The notes: generated by a model not told the origin, from the sequence alone. A stretch of 64,000 bases of DNA from Planctomycetaceae bacterium (GCA_039680605.1 JBDKTA010000022.1:1-64000), one strand, 5' to 3'; positions 1 to 7,435 are shown, counted from the stretch's first letter. A program made the numbers and translations.

Positions 1-116
1 CCGGGCGTACGTTGGAGGAACTCATTGGTGTGATCGGCCAAGCTCTCAGGGCCGTGAGCGCGGAGGAGTGCCAAGGCTACTTCCGTAGCTGCGGATACGC
101 TACAGATGATCGCTAG
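1..116 (+). CDS. IS630-type transposase, C-terminal end only
   Basis: The reading frame from base 3 to the TAG at 114-116 encodes about 37 residues. They include the run SAEECQGYFRSCGYA, which resembles the extreme C-terminus of IS630/Tc1-family transposases. The gene enters from the left edge, so completeness cannot be judged. No terminal inverted repeat is obvious downstream before the hairpin repeats at 161. The family call rests only on this short tail. Confidence 0.6.
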   Translation, partial: GRTLEELIGVIGQALRAVSAEECQGYFRSCGYATDDR

Positions 117-160
117 ATGCTCTAAGAGGATTAAAAACAAGGACAGGGACTGGCAGTGTC

Positions 161-253
161 GCGGGCGTCTCGCCCGCGCGTTGCGAGGGCATCTTGCCCT
201 CGCCGCTTCTCCGCGGGCGAGACGCCCGCGGTACTCGCGGACGAGACGTCCGC
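161..253. repeat. Array of four 3-nt-loop hairpins
   Basis: Four consecutive hairpins lie at 161-177, 184-202, 213-229 and 237-253. The first two have loop TCT and the last two have loop AGA. The stems differ (GCGGGCG, CGAGGGCA, GCGGGCG, GCGGACG) but each pairs perfectly with its own partner arm. Related hairpins recur near 13975-14010, 30690-30892 and 50074. The rest of 117-346 holds a GTCCTC-rich low-complexity stretch (about 270-295) and no gene. Confidence 0.85.
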
Positions 254-346
254 GACACGAAAACTTTCGTCCTCGTCTCGTCCTCGTCCTCGTCGTTGGT
301 TGTTTCTTCAGAGGCCAGGGACGGGAAGTGCGGCATATCACGAGGG

Positions 347-934
347 TCAATCAATAGCCAAATCGTGCAGCAGTCCGTCGCGGATGTCGTACACCCAGCC
401 ATGCACGCGCACGGTCTGGCCGCGCCGGCGGGCGTCTTGCACTACCGTGGTGCGGCAGACGTTGCGCACCTGGTGGGCGATGTTCAGCTCGCAGAAGCGG
501 CGGTTGCGCTGCACCGGGTCGGCGATAGCTGACAGCGCCGCCTCGTGCTGCTCGTAAAGGTCGCGGATGTGCCCCAGCCAGTTGTCGATGAGGCCGTGCG
601 ACTTCGCCGACAGCGCCGCCTCCAGACCGCCGCAGTGGTAATGCCCGCAGACGATCACATGCCCCACGCGCAGCACGTCCACGGCATACTGCAGAACCGA
701 CAGGCAGTTCAGGTCCGTGTGGATCACCAGATTGGCCACGTTGCGATGCACGAACAACTCGCCCGAACGCAGACCCACGATCTCGTTGGCTGGTACGCGG
801 CTGTCGCTGCAGCCGATCCACAGGTACTGGGGCTTCTGCTGGGCCGCCAGCTGGGCGAAAAATCCCGGTTCGCGCGACTCCATGTCGGCCGCCCAGCGGC
901 GGTTGTTGGCGAACAGGTGGTCCAGCGTCGGCAT
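347..934 (-). CDS. can: Beta-class carbonic anhydrase
   Basis: A 195-residue cytoplasmic enzyme that interconverts CO2 and bicarbonate. The zinc-binding signatures are clear: CSDSR after about 40 residues (Cys ligand plus the Asp/Arg dyad) and GHYHCGG further on (His and Cys ligands). Length fits compact bacterial beta carbonic anhydrases. The ATG at 934 lies 4 nt after the aroC stop, so the two are very likely co-transcribed. It may supply bicarbonate for carboxylations or buffer internal pH; nothing in the sequence separates these roles. Confidence 0.93.
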   Translation of the reverse strand: MPTLDHLFANNRRWAADMESREPGFFAQLAAQQKPQYLWIGCSDSRVPANEIVGLRSGELFVHRNVANLVIHTDLNCLSVLQYAVDVLRVGHVIVCGHYHCGGLEAALSAKSHGLIDNWLGHIRDLYEQHEAALSAIADPVQRNRRFCELNIAHQVRNVCRTTVVQDARRRGQTVRVHGWVYDIRDGLLHDLAID

Positions 935-938
935 GGGA

Positions 939-2279
939 TTACCGCCCGCCGGCGGCGATGCGCTCTTTGGCCGCCTGGTACCCCAGGTGCATCAGCAGGT
1001 GGTCCAGCAGCACGATGGCCGTGTAGCTCTCGGCCACCGGCCAGATGCGCCCGACGATGGTGGGGTCGCGGCGCGTGATGGCCGCGAGCTGCTTGTTCTC
1101 CAGCGTGTACTTGTCGACGGTGTGCTGGGGCTTGTCGATGGTGGGCGTGGGCTTGACCGCCAATCGCACGACGATCGGCTGGCCGCTGGCCAGGCCGCCG
1201 GTGATGCCGCCGGCCTGGTTGGTGTCGAACTCGACCCGCCCGTCGCGGCTTTGCATCGCGTCGTTAGACTGGATTCCGGTCATGTCCTTGACGGCAAAAC
1301 CGGCGCCGACCTCGACGCCCTTGACGGCGCCCAGACCCAGCAAGCGTCCCAGTTCGGCGTCGAGCTTGTTGAAGACCGGCTCGCCCAGGCCCGTCGGCAC
1401 GCCGGTGGCGACGACCTCGACGACGCCGCCGGAGGAATCGCCCGTGGCGGTGATTTTATTGGCCGCGTCGAGCATGGCCTGTGCGGCCGCGACGTCGGGG
1501 CAGTTGACCACGGCGTGGACGCCGTACTTGTCCAGGACGGCCTTGGGGGAGACGTTGGGCGTCTTGGCGCGGATGGCGTCGATCTCGTTTTCGATCTGCG
1601 CGAAGACGGCGGCCTTTTCGAGGAACCGCATGTCCGGGCGGATGCGCCCCTTGACGTAGACTTCCTGATAGAACGGGTCGGTGTCGTGGCGCATCGTCTT
1701 GTAGCGATTGACGCTGTCGAGGGCGGCGGCGTGGTCGGGCTGGTCGCAGCGGACGCCGGCCATCTCGCGAATGTACGAGAACACCTCGATGCCGAATGCC
1801 TTGAGCACCTGTCGGGCGACGTGCCCGGCGGCCACGATCGTGCAGGTGTATCGCCCGCTGAAGATGCCCGCGCCGATGGCGTCGTCGTCGGGACCGTACT
1901 TGGCGAAGGAGGCGTAGGAGGCGTGGCCGGGTCGCGGGGTGCGGTTGGTGTCCTGGTACTGCTTGACGTGGATGAAGTGGCGATCGAGATTGGGGATCAG
2001 GATCGTCAGCGGCGTGCCGTTGGTGTGATTGGCATTTCCGGCGCCTTCAATGGTGTCGGCGGCGTTAACGCCCGTGTAGAGGATCGGCAGGTCCGGCTCC
2101 TTGCGCGGCGAGGAGAGCTCGTCGGCGCCGGGCTTGCGCAGCAGCAGGTCGCCGTAAATGTCCTGCTCGGTCAGCAGCATCCCCGGGGGCACGCCCTGCA
2201 GGACAGCCATGAGGCCTTCCTGGTATGATCCGCCCGCGACAGTCACTTGAAACAACCGGCCTACGTGACATCCGTACAT
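939..2279 (-). CDS. aroC: Chorismate synthase, divergent form
   Basis: A 446-residue homologue of the last shikimate-pathway enzyme, which makes chorismate from 5-enolpyruvylshikimate-3-phosphate using reduced FMN. Support comes from the N-terminal GRLFQVTV and QGVPPG runs, the RPGHA block, a FSGRYTCTIV stretch matching the second family signature, and the C-terminal VVEVVATGVPTGLGEP block. The start at 2279 is chosen because GGAG sits 6 nt upstream and the protein then begins like AroC (MYGCHVGRLF). Two oddities: it is some 60-90 residues longer than typical AroC, and the usual GESHG motif reads GGSYQ, so the N-terminal catalytic His is replaced by Tyr19. The RPGHA His is kept. First gene of a pair with the carbonic anhydrase. 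Confidence 0.85.
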   Translation of the reverse strand: MYGCHVGRLFQVTVAGGSYQEGLMAVLQGVPPGMLLTEQDIYGDLLLRKPGADELSSPRKEPDLPILYTGVNAADTIEGAGNANHTNGTPLTILIPNLDRHFIHVKQYQDTNRTPRPGHASYASFAKYGPDDDAIGAGIFSGRYTCTIVAAGHVARQVLKAFGIEVFSYIREMAGVRCDQPDHAAALDSVNRYKTMRHDTDPFYQEVYVKGRIRPDMRFLEKAAVFAQIENEIDAIRAKTPNVSPKAVLDKYGVHAVVNCPDVAAAQAMLDAANKITATGDSSGGVVEVVATGVPTGLGEPVFNKLDAELGRLLGLGAVKGVEVGAGFAVKDMTGIQSNDAMQSRDGRVEFDTNQAGGITGGLASGQPIVVRLAVKPTPTIDKPQHTVDKYTLENKQLAAITRRDPTIVGRIWPVAESYTAIVLLDHLLMHLGYQAAKERIAAGGR

Positions 2280-2378
2280 GTTGGCTCCATTCCTGTTTTG
2301 GGGCAAAAATAATCGCACAAAAGAGGCCTCCCGTCAAGGCTTCGCTGCAGAAAGCGACAGCCCCAATTGCCCTTCGCC

Positions 2379-2543
2379 ATGGCCGGACGGAAATCGCGAA
2401 AGTTTCCCTTGCCTGGCGCCAATATCGCCGGCAATAAGTACCGTCTGATAACGGCGATTCATTACAACCGGCAACTGGCGTTCACGCTGATGGTCCTTAC
2501 GCACGCGGAGTACGCCAAAGGGAAGTGGAAGGACGTGCTATGA
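2379..2543 (+). pseudogene. HigB-type toxin remnant (C-terminal part)
   Basis: The frame ending at TGA 2541-2543 encodes NIAGNKYRLITAIHYNRQ followed by LTHAEYAKGKWKDVL. This matches the last ~45 residues of HigB/RelE-fold mRNA interferase toxins. Upstream the frame stays open to a TAA near 2310 but no longer resembles a HigB N-terminus, and no convincing start is present. Full HigB is about 95-100 residues. The TGA overlaps the ATG of the antitoxin gene (ATGA), the usual toxin-antitoxin arrangement, so a once intact higBA operon has probably lost its toxin 5' half. Confidence 0.65.
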
Positions 2544-2962
2544 GCAACACCGCGACAAAGAGCGACTTCCGGCGGCTGCCCAAAACCTACGATGCGCTGG
2601 TGACCATGCTGCCCCCGCGCCCGATCCATGATGACGTTGACCTCGCCAACGTCACGGAAATGATTGACCGCCTGGCGGGCTTCGACCTCAATCAAGACCA
2701 GGAAGATTATCTTGAGGCGTTGTCGACCTTCGTGGAAGCGTACGAGGCCGCGCGATTCCCGATTGACGATTCGCAGATCAGCCCCCTCGACGCGCTCAAG
2801 GCTCTGCTGGAAGACCACGGGATGACCGCCTCGGACCTGGGCCGGCTCCTGGGCAACCGGACCCTGGGCCCGGCCATCCTGTCCGGCCGGCGAAATCTGA
2901 GCAAAGCAGCCATCAAGACGCTAGCCCAACACTTCAAGGTGGAACCGGGCCTGTTCCTGTAA
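2540..2962 (+). CDS. HigA-like XRE-family antitoxin
   Basis: A 140-residue protein with a C-terminal helix-turn-helix at about residues 88-135 (LLEDHGMTASDLGRLLGNR then SGRRNLSKAAIKTLAQHF). The preceding part is acidic and helical (DQEDYLEALSTFVEAYE), as in HigA-type antitoxins that bind their toxin and repress their own operon. Start 2540 overlaps the upstream toxin stop by ATGA and has GGAAGG in front; the longer alternative at 2525 ignores both. With the toxin apparently broken it may be an orphan. It is a clear paralogue of the gene at 8462-8878. Confidence 0.82.
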   Translation: MSNTATKSDFRRLPKTYDALVTMLPPRPIHDDVDLANVTEMIDRLAGFDLNQDQEDYLEALSTFVEAYEAARFPIDDSQISPLDALKALLEDHGMTASDLGRLLGNRTLGPAILSGRRNLSKAAIKTLAQHFKVEPGLFL

Positions 2963-3031
2963 TCGGAACCCCCAAAGCGGACAACAGCGACGACGGAGGC
3001 TTGCGGCGACGAAAAGCGGCCGCCGATCGCC

Positions 3032-3050
3032 GACTGGTCGAAGGCTGGTG
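3032..3050 (+). repeat. 19-bp direct repeat, left copy, flanking the ATPase gene
   Basis: The sequence GACTGGTCGAAGGCTGGTG occurs here and identically at 4276-4294 on the other side of the DUF4143 ATPase gene. An AAAGCGG run also precedes both copies, at slightly different spacing. Flanking direct repeats of this kind are expected for a cassette insertion or a recombination scar. Confidence 0.85.
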
Positions 3051-3078
3051 GACTGAAGGGTGCCGCGCACAAAAAGTC

Positions 3079-3106
3079 TTGCAATATCGGAATGGATTCC
3101 TAAAAT
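3079..3106 (+). promoter_or_regulatory. Candidate sigma70 promoter of the ATPase gene
   Basis: TTGCAA at 3079-3084 and TAAAAT at 3101-3106 are separated by 16 bp. Transcription would start near 3112-3114, on or next to the ATG at 3113, so the message would be leaderless. No ribosome binding site is visible before this ATG, which agrees with that reading. Confidence 0.45.
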
Positions 3107-3112
3107 GCAAGA

Positions 3113-4255
3113 ATGATCCAGCGAGAACATACGAATCTGATCCGCCAGAGGTTGAAGAAGTTCCCGGCGGTCGCCATCCTCGGGCCGCGCCAGTGCGGCA
3201 AGACCACGCTGGCCCGGCAGATCGGCGGAGCGTATTTTGACCTGGAACAGGAAGGCTCCAGAGCCCGGTTGGATGCACAGTGGAACACGCTGATGGCCGG
3301 GCGCGAGTTGATCATCCTGGACGAGGCGCAATCTGCCCCGGCGGTTTTCTCCCGGCTGCGCGGCGCGATAGACGAGCATCGCAAGCATCACGGGCGGTTT
3401 CTGCTTCTGGGCTCGGTATCCCCCACGCTGATGAAGAACGTCTCCGAATCGCTGGCTGGCCGATTGGCCGTGGTTGAGCTTTCTCCCTTCATCCTGCCCG
3501 AGCTGCCCGCCAGTCGTATGGACGATCTATGGCTCTACGGGGGATACCCCCAGGGCGGCATTCTGGACAAGGCCATGTTCGGACCATGGCAGGACTCCTA
3601 CATGAAGGTGCTGATCCAGCGGGACCTGCCCGCCTGGGGCCTGCCCGCCAAGGTCAAGACCACCGAACGTCTGGTGCGCATGCTCGCGGCGCTGCATGGC
3701 CAGATCCTCAACGCCTCCCAGCTTGGCTCGGCGTTGGCGCTGGACAGCAAGACCGTCGCCGGCTACTGCGACTACCTGGAAGGCGCGTTCCTCATCCGCC
3801 GCCTCCAGCCGTACTTTGCCAACATCCCCAAGCGGCTGGTCAAGTCGGCCAAAGTCTTCTGGCGGGACTCCGGGCTGATGCATTCTTTATCCGGCATCGG
3901 CGACATCGAGCAGCTTTTCTCTCAACCGTGGGTCGGCCATAGCTGGGAAGGATTCATCATCGAGCAGACGCTGGAGACCCTCGCCGCCGTCGGAAAGCGG
4001 GCACAGGCTTTCTTCTTCCGCACTTCCGACGGATACGAACTGGACCTCGTGCTGGATTGGGGAACCGCGCGATGGGCCGTCGAGATCAAACTGACCTCCA
4101 ACCCTTCGCCCGACATGATCGCCCGGCTCAACAAGACCGCCGACATGATCGGCGCGGCCCGGCGCATCCTCATTTGCCGCACCGCGCAACCCATCGAGAC
4201 CGACACCCTGCTCGTCGCCAACCCGGCCGATTGGCTGAAGAAGATCGTTGCGTGA
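3113..4255 (+). CDS. AAA-type ATP-binding protein, DUF4143 family
   Basis: A 380-residue P-loop protein. Walker A is GPRQCGKTT near residue 25; Walker B is ELIILDEAQ near residue 65. A Ser-Leu-Ala-Gly-Arg stretch follows (SESLAGRLAVVELSPF), then the DUF4143 C-terminal half ending in a PD-(D/E)xK-like core (DGYELDLVLDW ... WAVEIKLTS). This family is widespread, patchily distributed, often found alone, and of unsettled function; links to toxin-antitoxin or mobile cassettes have been suggested. Here it stands alone between 19-bp direct repeats in a region of decayed toxin-antitoxin genes, which supports recent acquisition. The frame is intact. Confidence 0.88.
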   Translation: MIQREHTNLIRQRLKKFPAVAILGPRQCGKTTLARQIGGAYFDLEQEGSRARLDAQWNTLMAGRELIILDEAQSAPAVFSRLRGAIDEHRKHHGRFLLLGSVSPTLMKNVSESLAGRLAVVELSPFILPELPASRMDDLWLYGGYPQGGILDKAMFGPWQDSYMKVLIQRDLPAWGLPAKVKTTERLVRMLAALHGQILNASQLGSALALDSKTVAGYCDYLEGAFLIRRLQPYFANIPKRLVKSAKVFWRDSGLMHSLSGIGDIEQLFSQPWVGHSWEGFIIEQTLETLAAVGKRAQAFFFRTSDGYELDLVLDWGTARWAVEIKLTSNPSPDMIARLNKTADMIGAARRILICRTAQPIETDTLLVANPADWLKKIVA

Positions 4256-4275
4256 TGGGGCCGCCCCGGAAAGCG

Positions 4276-4294
4276 GACTGGTCGAAGGCTGGTG
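4276..4294 (+). repeat. 19-bp direct repeat, right copy, flanking the ATPase gene
   Basis: Identical to 3032-3050. Together the two copies bracket about 1.24 kb that contains only the ATPase gene and its putative promoter. Confidence 0.85.
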
Positions 4295-4384
4295 ATCTGA
4301 GATATCCAATTTCCAATTGAAGAACACCAGCGATCACAGCGGCACGGAGTCCCCTCAGATTTAGCAGGACTCTAATTTGTTCGC

Positions 4385-4415
4385 GTTAGCGGCGGAGCTT
4401 GCTCCGCGCGGTTGT
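4385..4415. repeat. GTTAGCGG hairpin repeat, copy 1
   Basis: GTTAGCGG and CGCGGTTGT flank a hairpin with stem CGGAGC / GCTCCG and loop TT. The same framed hairpin, with different stem bases, occurs at 4488-4519, 14130-14161, 26045-26077 and 27848-27878. The surrounding 4256-4511 holds no gene. Confidence 0.8.
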
Positions 4416-4487
4416 TTCCCGGCGCCGCTGGCGGAACGGGGAGTGCGGGATTACGCGGATTAAAGGCATTAAGAGGATTGGGAAAAA

Positions 4488-4519
4488 GTTAGCGGTCGAG
4501 CTTGCTCGACGCGGTTGTT
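4488..4519. repeat. GTTAGCGG hairpin repeat, copy 2
   Basis: Same frame as copy 1, but the stem is TCGAGC / GCTCGA. It abuts the Fic remnant, so it may mark the breakpoint that removed the rest of that gene. Confidence 0.8.
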
Positions 4520-4652
4520 GCACGCCGCGGTCGAGGCCCTGAAGAAGATGAAGATCGTCCACGAGATCACCGGCAAACGCCGTGACCGCCTGTACGCCTA
4601 CCAACAATACATGAAGGCCCTCGACGAAGGCACAGAGCCGCTGCCGCATTGA
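4512..4652 (+). pseudogene. Fic-family protein, C-terminal remnant
   Basis: The frame ending at TGA 4650-4652 encodes AVEALKKMKIVHEITGKRRD then RLYAYQQYMKALDEGTEPLP. This is the winged-helix tail seen at the C-terminus of many Fic/DOC AMP-transferases. The catalytic Fic domain (HxFx[DE]GNGR) is absent, and the frame runs directly into a GTTAGCGG hairpin. A broken accessory gene. Between it and the next gene, 4717-4779 holds short GTCCCCGGATTC-type repeats. Confidence 0.6.
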
Positions 4653-4779
4653 CTCACCTGCCATTTGATCCCGTGTTTGGGCAGAGCCCGGGATATGGGT
4701 ACAAAAGCTATAAGGCATCCCCGGATTCAGCCCGTCCCCGGTCAGCCAGGCGTCCCCGGATTCCGCCCGGATTCCGAGG

Positions 4780-5691
4780 TTATTTCCTCATTTTCCTGGC
4801 AAGTATCCCCAACCCGACCACCAGCAACCCCATCGTGCTGGGCTCAGGGATGGAAGCAACGCGAAAACCAGTGCCACGGAATTCACTTCCTGATCCAACA
4901 TCGCCGCGGTTTGCGAGCGAAAGGAATGACTGGTCGTTTTGATATGACCCACCTCTCGTCATATGAAGAATGTATTCTATGTAATCGTTAGCGTACCAAG
5001 AGCTCTCAGTCCACTCGAAGACGTTGCCCATCATGTCATATGTTCCATTAAGTTCCCGACTGCCGCTTCCGACGTTCCATGGGCCATGAGAATCCGTGGC
5101 ATAAGCACCTGACCAAGACATATAGTTCCACCCCGTTCCGTCTAGTCCGTTGCCTTGAGTGACGCTCTCCCCAGGACGGGTCGCATAGTCCTGCATGGTC
5201 GTTCCGTTCCAGTAAGCAGCCTTCACCCACTCATCCTCTGTAGGAAGAAAATAGTAGGCGTCTTTGTGACGGCGGAGATTAACCCCACCGGCCGCCTCGG
5301 CTGCCGTCCAATTTGCATATGTGTAATCATCCTGACCTTGAGTGCCAGTGAATTTGTAGGCCGCGTGGTGTCCTGTAGAGATGTTCAACCAGTTGACGAA
5401 CTGTGCCGCCTCATACCAACTCACCATGTTTGTCGGGCAGTCATCACCTCCCCAAACCAAGGAGGTTCCATCATAAGCGCCCGTGGGATAACCTTTAACT
5501 GGACCGTACTCGGCCTTAAACTTGTTCCACTGTCCATTGGTGATCTCAAAGACACTTGTTCGGTAATCAGTCAGAACAATGCCTCGCCCACTGACAGGAT
5601 TAGTGGCATTCGATATTACAACAAAGTCAATCGTGAACTGGTTAGCTCCTGTACCAAAGACATCCGCCTGCGCTCCGGAACCGGTGGCCAA
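4780..5691 (-). CDS. PEP-CTERM protein with a sulfatase-modifying-factor (FGE-like) fold; out of frame with its likely start
   Basis: About 303 residues from a TTG at 5691. The body shows the FGE/SUMF1 layout: EITNGQWNKF, PTNMVSWYEAAQFVNWLN, FLPTEDEWVKAAYWNG, GNVFEWTESSW, TRGGSYQND, RGTGFRVAS. The tail is a PEP-CTERM sorting signal (IPEPSTMGLLVVGLGILARK), a target for exosortase and envelope anchoring. The active-site cysteines of true formylglycine-generating enzymes are missing near FRGTGFRVAS, so it is probably a structural or binding use of the fold. Residues before DVFGTG (LATGSGAQA) look like the end of a signal peptide whose core is encoded by a (TA)n tract. The matching GTG start at 5753 is out of frame at the present tract length. 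Confidence 0.75.
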   Translation of the reverse strand: MATGSGAQADVFGTGANQFTIDFVVISNATNPVSGRGIVLTDYRTSVFEITNGQWNKFKAEYGPVKGYPTGAYDGTSLVWGGDDCPTNMVSWYEAAQFVNWLNISTGHHAAYKFTGTQGQDDYTYANWTAAEAAGGVNLRRHKDAYYFLPTEDEWVKAAYWNGTTMQDYATRPGESVTQGNGLDGTGWNYMSWSGAYATDSHGPWNVGSGSRELNGTYDMMGNVFEWTESSWYANDYIEYILHMTRGGSYQNDQSFLSLANRGDVGSGSEFRGTGFRVASIPEPSTMGLLVVGLGILARKMRK

Positions 5692-5698
5692 TACAACG

Positions 5699-5727
5699 AT
5701 TATATATATATATATATATATATATAT
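5699..5727. repeat. (TA)13 dinucleotide tract inside a presumed signal-peptide region
   Basis: From 5701 to 5727 the sequence is an uninterrupted alternation of T and A (27 nt). Read on the minus strand in the frame of the PEP-CTERM gene it encodes alternating Ile and Tyr. A change of one or two TA units shifts the frame between the GTG at 5753 and the downstream gene. Tracts like this mutate readily by slipped-strand mispairing. Confidence 0.9.
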
Positions 5728-5750
5728 CCAAAATGGAAACTGGGTTTTCC

Positions 5751-5763
5751 CACTTTTTGCTCC
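5751..5763 (-). promoter_or_regulatory. Shine-Dalgarno and GTG start for the in-phase PEP-CTERM gene
   Basis: On the minus strand GGAG is followed by CAAAAA and then GTG (5753-5751), an ideal spacing of 6 nt. Translation would begin M-G-K-P-S-F-H-F-G and enter the TA tract. At the present tract length this frame misses the gene by 2 nt. Loss of one TA, or gain of two, would join it to the body. Confidence 0.5.
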
Positions 5764-6053
5764 TTATTCGAAATTCCTCAACGGACCTATCTATCCTGAG
5801 AGGCAAAAGCGTCTTCTTCAACTTAATGTACCAACTTCCGGTGCATTGTCAACAACTTTCCTTTGTGCGTGCTGATGTGCTGATGTGTCCGACCAAGAAC
5901 AGAGCGTTGGAGGAATGAAACCGAGCGATGCTGAGAAGGGCCGGTCTGCATGAATCACCAAGGGCACGCACAACTCCGTTGTGCGTGCCGCGCGAGCGGT
6001 CCGCGCCGGTTATCCTGGCGCTGGAAGACGGAGGATTCCCCGCGCGCTCGCCC

Positions 6054-6127
6054 CTACAGCAAAGCGGCGGGATTGAGGCTGAAGTGCTCGGCCAGGATGC
6101 GGATGTGCGCCTTGCTCAGGCCGGGGA
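6054..6127 (-). pseudogene. Fragment of a HigA-like antitoxin (last ~24 residues)
   Basis: Minus-strand reading to the TAG at 6056-6054 gives GLSKAHIRILAEHFSLNPAALL, nearly identical to the C-terminus of the antitoxin encoded at 8462-8878. Upstream similarity stops abruptly. It looks like a partial duplication or recombination scar. The rest of 5767-6280 shows no gene. Confidence 0.7.
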
Positions 6128-6280
6128 CCGGTTAAAAGCGTCGTCGGCAACATCGAGTTTGGTTGCGGCCAAAGGCCGTGCCGGGTGCTCTGTGGCAAAG
6201 TTGTTTACACCGCCTGATGCCGCCCGTGACAGGACTGACGATTTGCCGGGCGATGCCTGACGGCCGGAATCGCGGCGGGC

Positions 6281-7435
6281 TCAGGGGTTCCAGCGGGCCG
6301 GGTATAGTCGGGGGCTGATCTCCAGCGGCGAGGCGGTCTTGACGGTTCCGTCGGTCTTGAGGTAGTTGACCTTGCCGAGGTGGCGGGCGCTTTTGAGAAG
6401 GATCGTTTCGGCAGTGACGGCGCTATCCAGATCGACGACGGTGGTGTCCTTGTAATCGACCAGCACGATGGGCGGGTCGTTGAAGGCGAAGCGGTTAATG
6501 CGGGAGTTGATGGCGTAGTTGGTGGAGATCAGGACCACGCCCGGGCCCGGAACGGCACTGGCGCCGGCCGGCGCCCCCCAGCCCTCGATCTTCGTGTACT
6601 GCCCGCGGCGATAGCGGATGACCGGGTCGGTGCCGAAGGCAGGCTTCCCGTCATAGTACAGGTCGTTCATGTTTCCGCACGTGTTGAGATGGGTGGCGGG
6701 ATTCCATCCGGTGGTGCAGGTCACGCCTTTGTAGATCGAGGGAATAATGGCGGTATAGTTTTCCGGATCGTAATGAGATGTCGCCCAGGGCACGTAAGCG
6801 GTCCCGTCGGTGTAAACGCGGATCATCCCGTCGCTGTCGAGATTGCCGGTATGGAAGCCCAGGCTGGTCTGGTCGATGTGCCTGAGCGTCGGGTCGTCCT
6901 GGAAGTGGAAGTCGACGAAGCTGCCTCGCGAGTTGGTTCCCTGGATGGAGGTGTAGAGGGTCATGATCGGAAACGACGGATCGACCGACGCCACCAGCAT
7001 CGCCTCCGGCGGGAAGTACGCCACCTCCGGGCTGGCAAAGACGGTATCCGCCGGCCAGCGCCCGATCCCGCAGTCGTACTCGAGTTTCTTGAGCTTGCTC
7101 TTGAGGGGCTGTTCCCTGACCTTGTCGGCCGGGGCCTGGGGCGTTCCGTAGGCGATGTCCTCGGGGCAGAGATAAATCGCCTGCGTCGAGACGGCGTTAG
7201 CGGGCACGCCCGGCCAGTTCGAGGCCTCGGGATAGTTGGCCTTGCCGCTGGGCCCGCCGGGGGTGTCCTTGGCCAGGACGAAGGCCTCTCCGAGCCGGCT
7301 GAGATTGTTGGCGCAGATGGTCATGCGCGTCCGGGCCACGATGGTGCCCGCTGTCGGGAGCACGAGCACGATCAGCAAGGCGATGACCAGCATCACCACC
7401 AGCAGTTCGACAAGCGTAAAAGCAAGCCGCTTCAT
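6281..7435 (-). CDS. Prepilin-type N-terminal cleavage/methylation protein
   Basis: A 384-residue protein starting MKRLAFTLVELLVVMLVIAL, the type IV pilin-like leader and hydrophobic helix cut by a prepilin peptidase. Residue -1 is Ala where Gly is usual. The C-terminal half contains SARHLGKVNYLKTDGTVK, resembling the H-x9-DG motif of the very numerous planctomycete pseudopilin-like proteins. Start 7435 is chosen over the ATG at 7441 because AAGGAG lies 6 nt before it. It follows the HEAT-repeat gene by 18 bp and is probably its operon partner. Likely exported and assembled at or across the inner membrane; the substrate is unknown. Confidence 0.85.
   Translation of the reverse strand: MKRLAFTLVELLVVMLVIALLIVLVLPTAGTIVARTRMTICANNLSRLGEAFVLAKDTPGGPSGKANYPEASNWPGVPANAVSTQAIYLCPEDIAYGTPQAPADKVREQPLKSKLKKLEYDCGIGRWPADTVFASPEVAYFPPEAMLVASVDPSFPIMTLYTSIQGTNSRGSFVDFHFQDDPTLRHIDQTSLGFHTGNLDSDGMIRVYTDGTAYVPWATSHYDPENYTAIIPSIYKGVTCTTGWNPATHLNTCGNMNDLYYDGKPAFGTDPVIRYRRGQYTKIEGWGAPAGASAVPGPGVVLISTNYAINSRINRFAFNDPPIVLVDYKDTTVVDLDSAVTAETILLKSARHLGKVNYLKTDGTVKTASPLEISPRLYPARWNP

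Noticed and set aside
161-253. Regularly spaced repeats that could be taken for a small CRISPR array
   Set aside because: The units are palindromic hairpins with differing stems, separated by 6-10 bp, without spacers of constant length and without cas genes nearby.
4780-5691. A true formylglycine-generating (sulfatase-activating) enzyme
   Set aside because: The active-site Cys residues are absent near the C-terminal FRGTGFRVAS block, no sulfatase is nearby, and the protein ends in a PEP-CTERM anchor.
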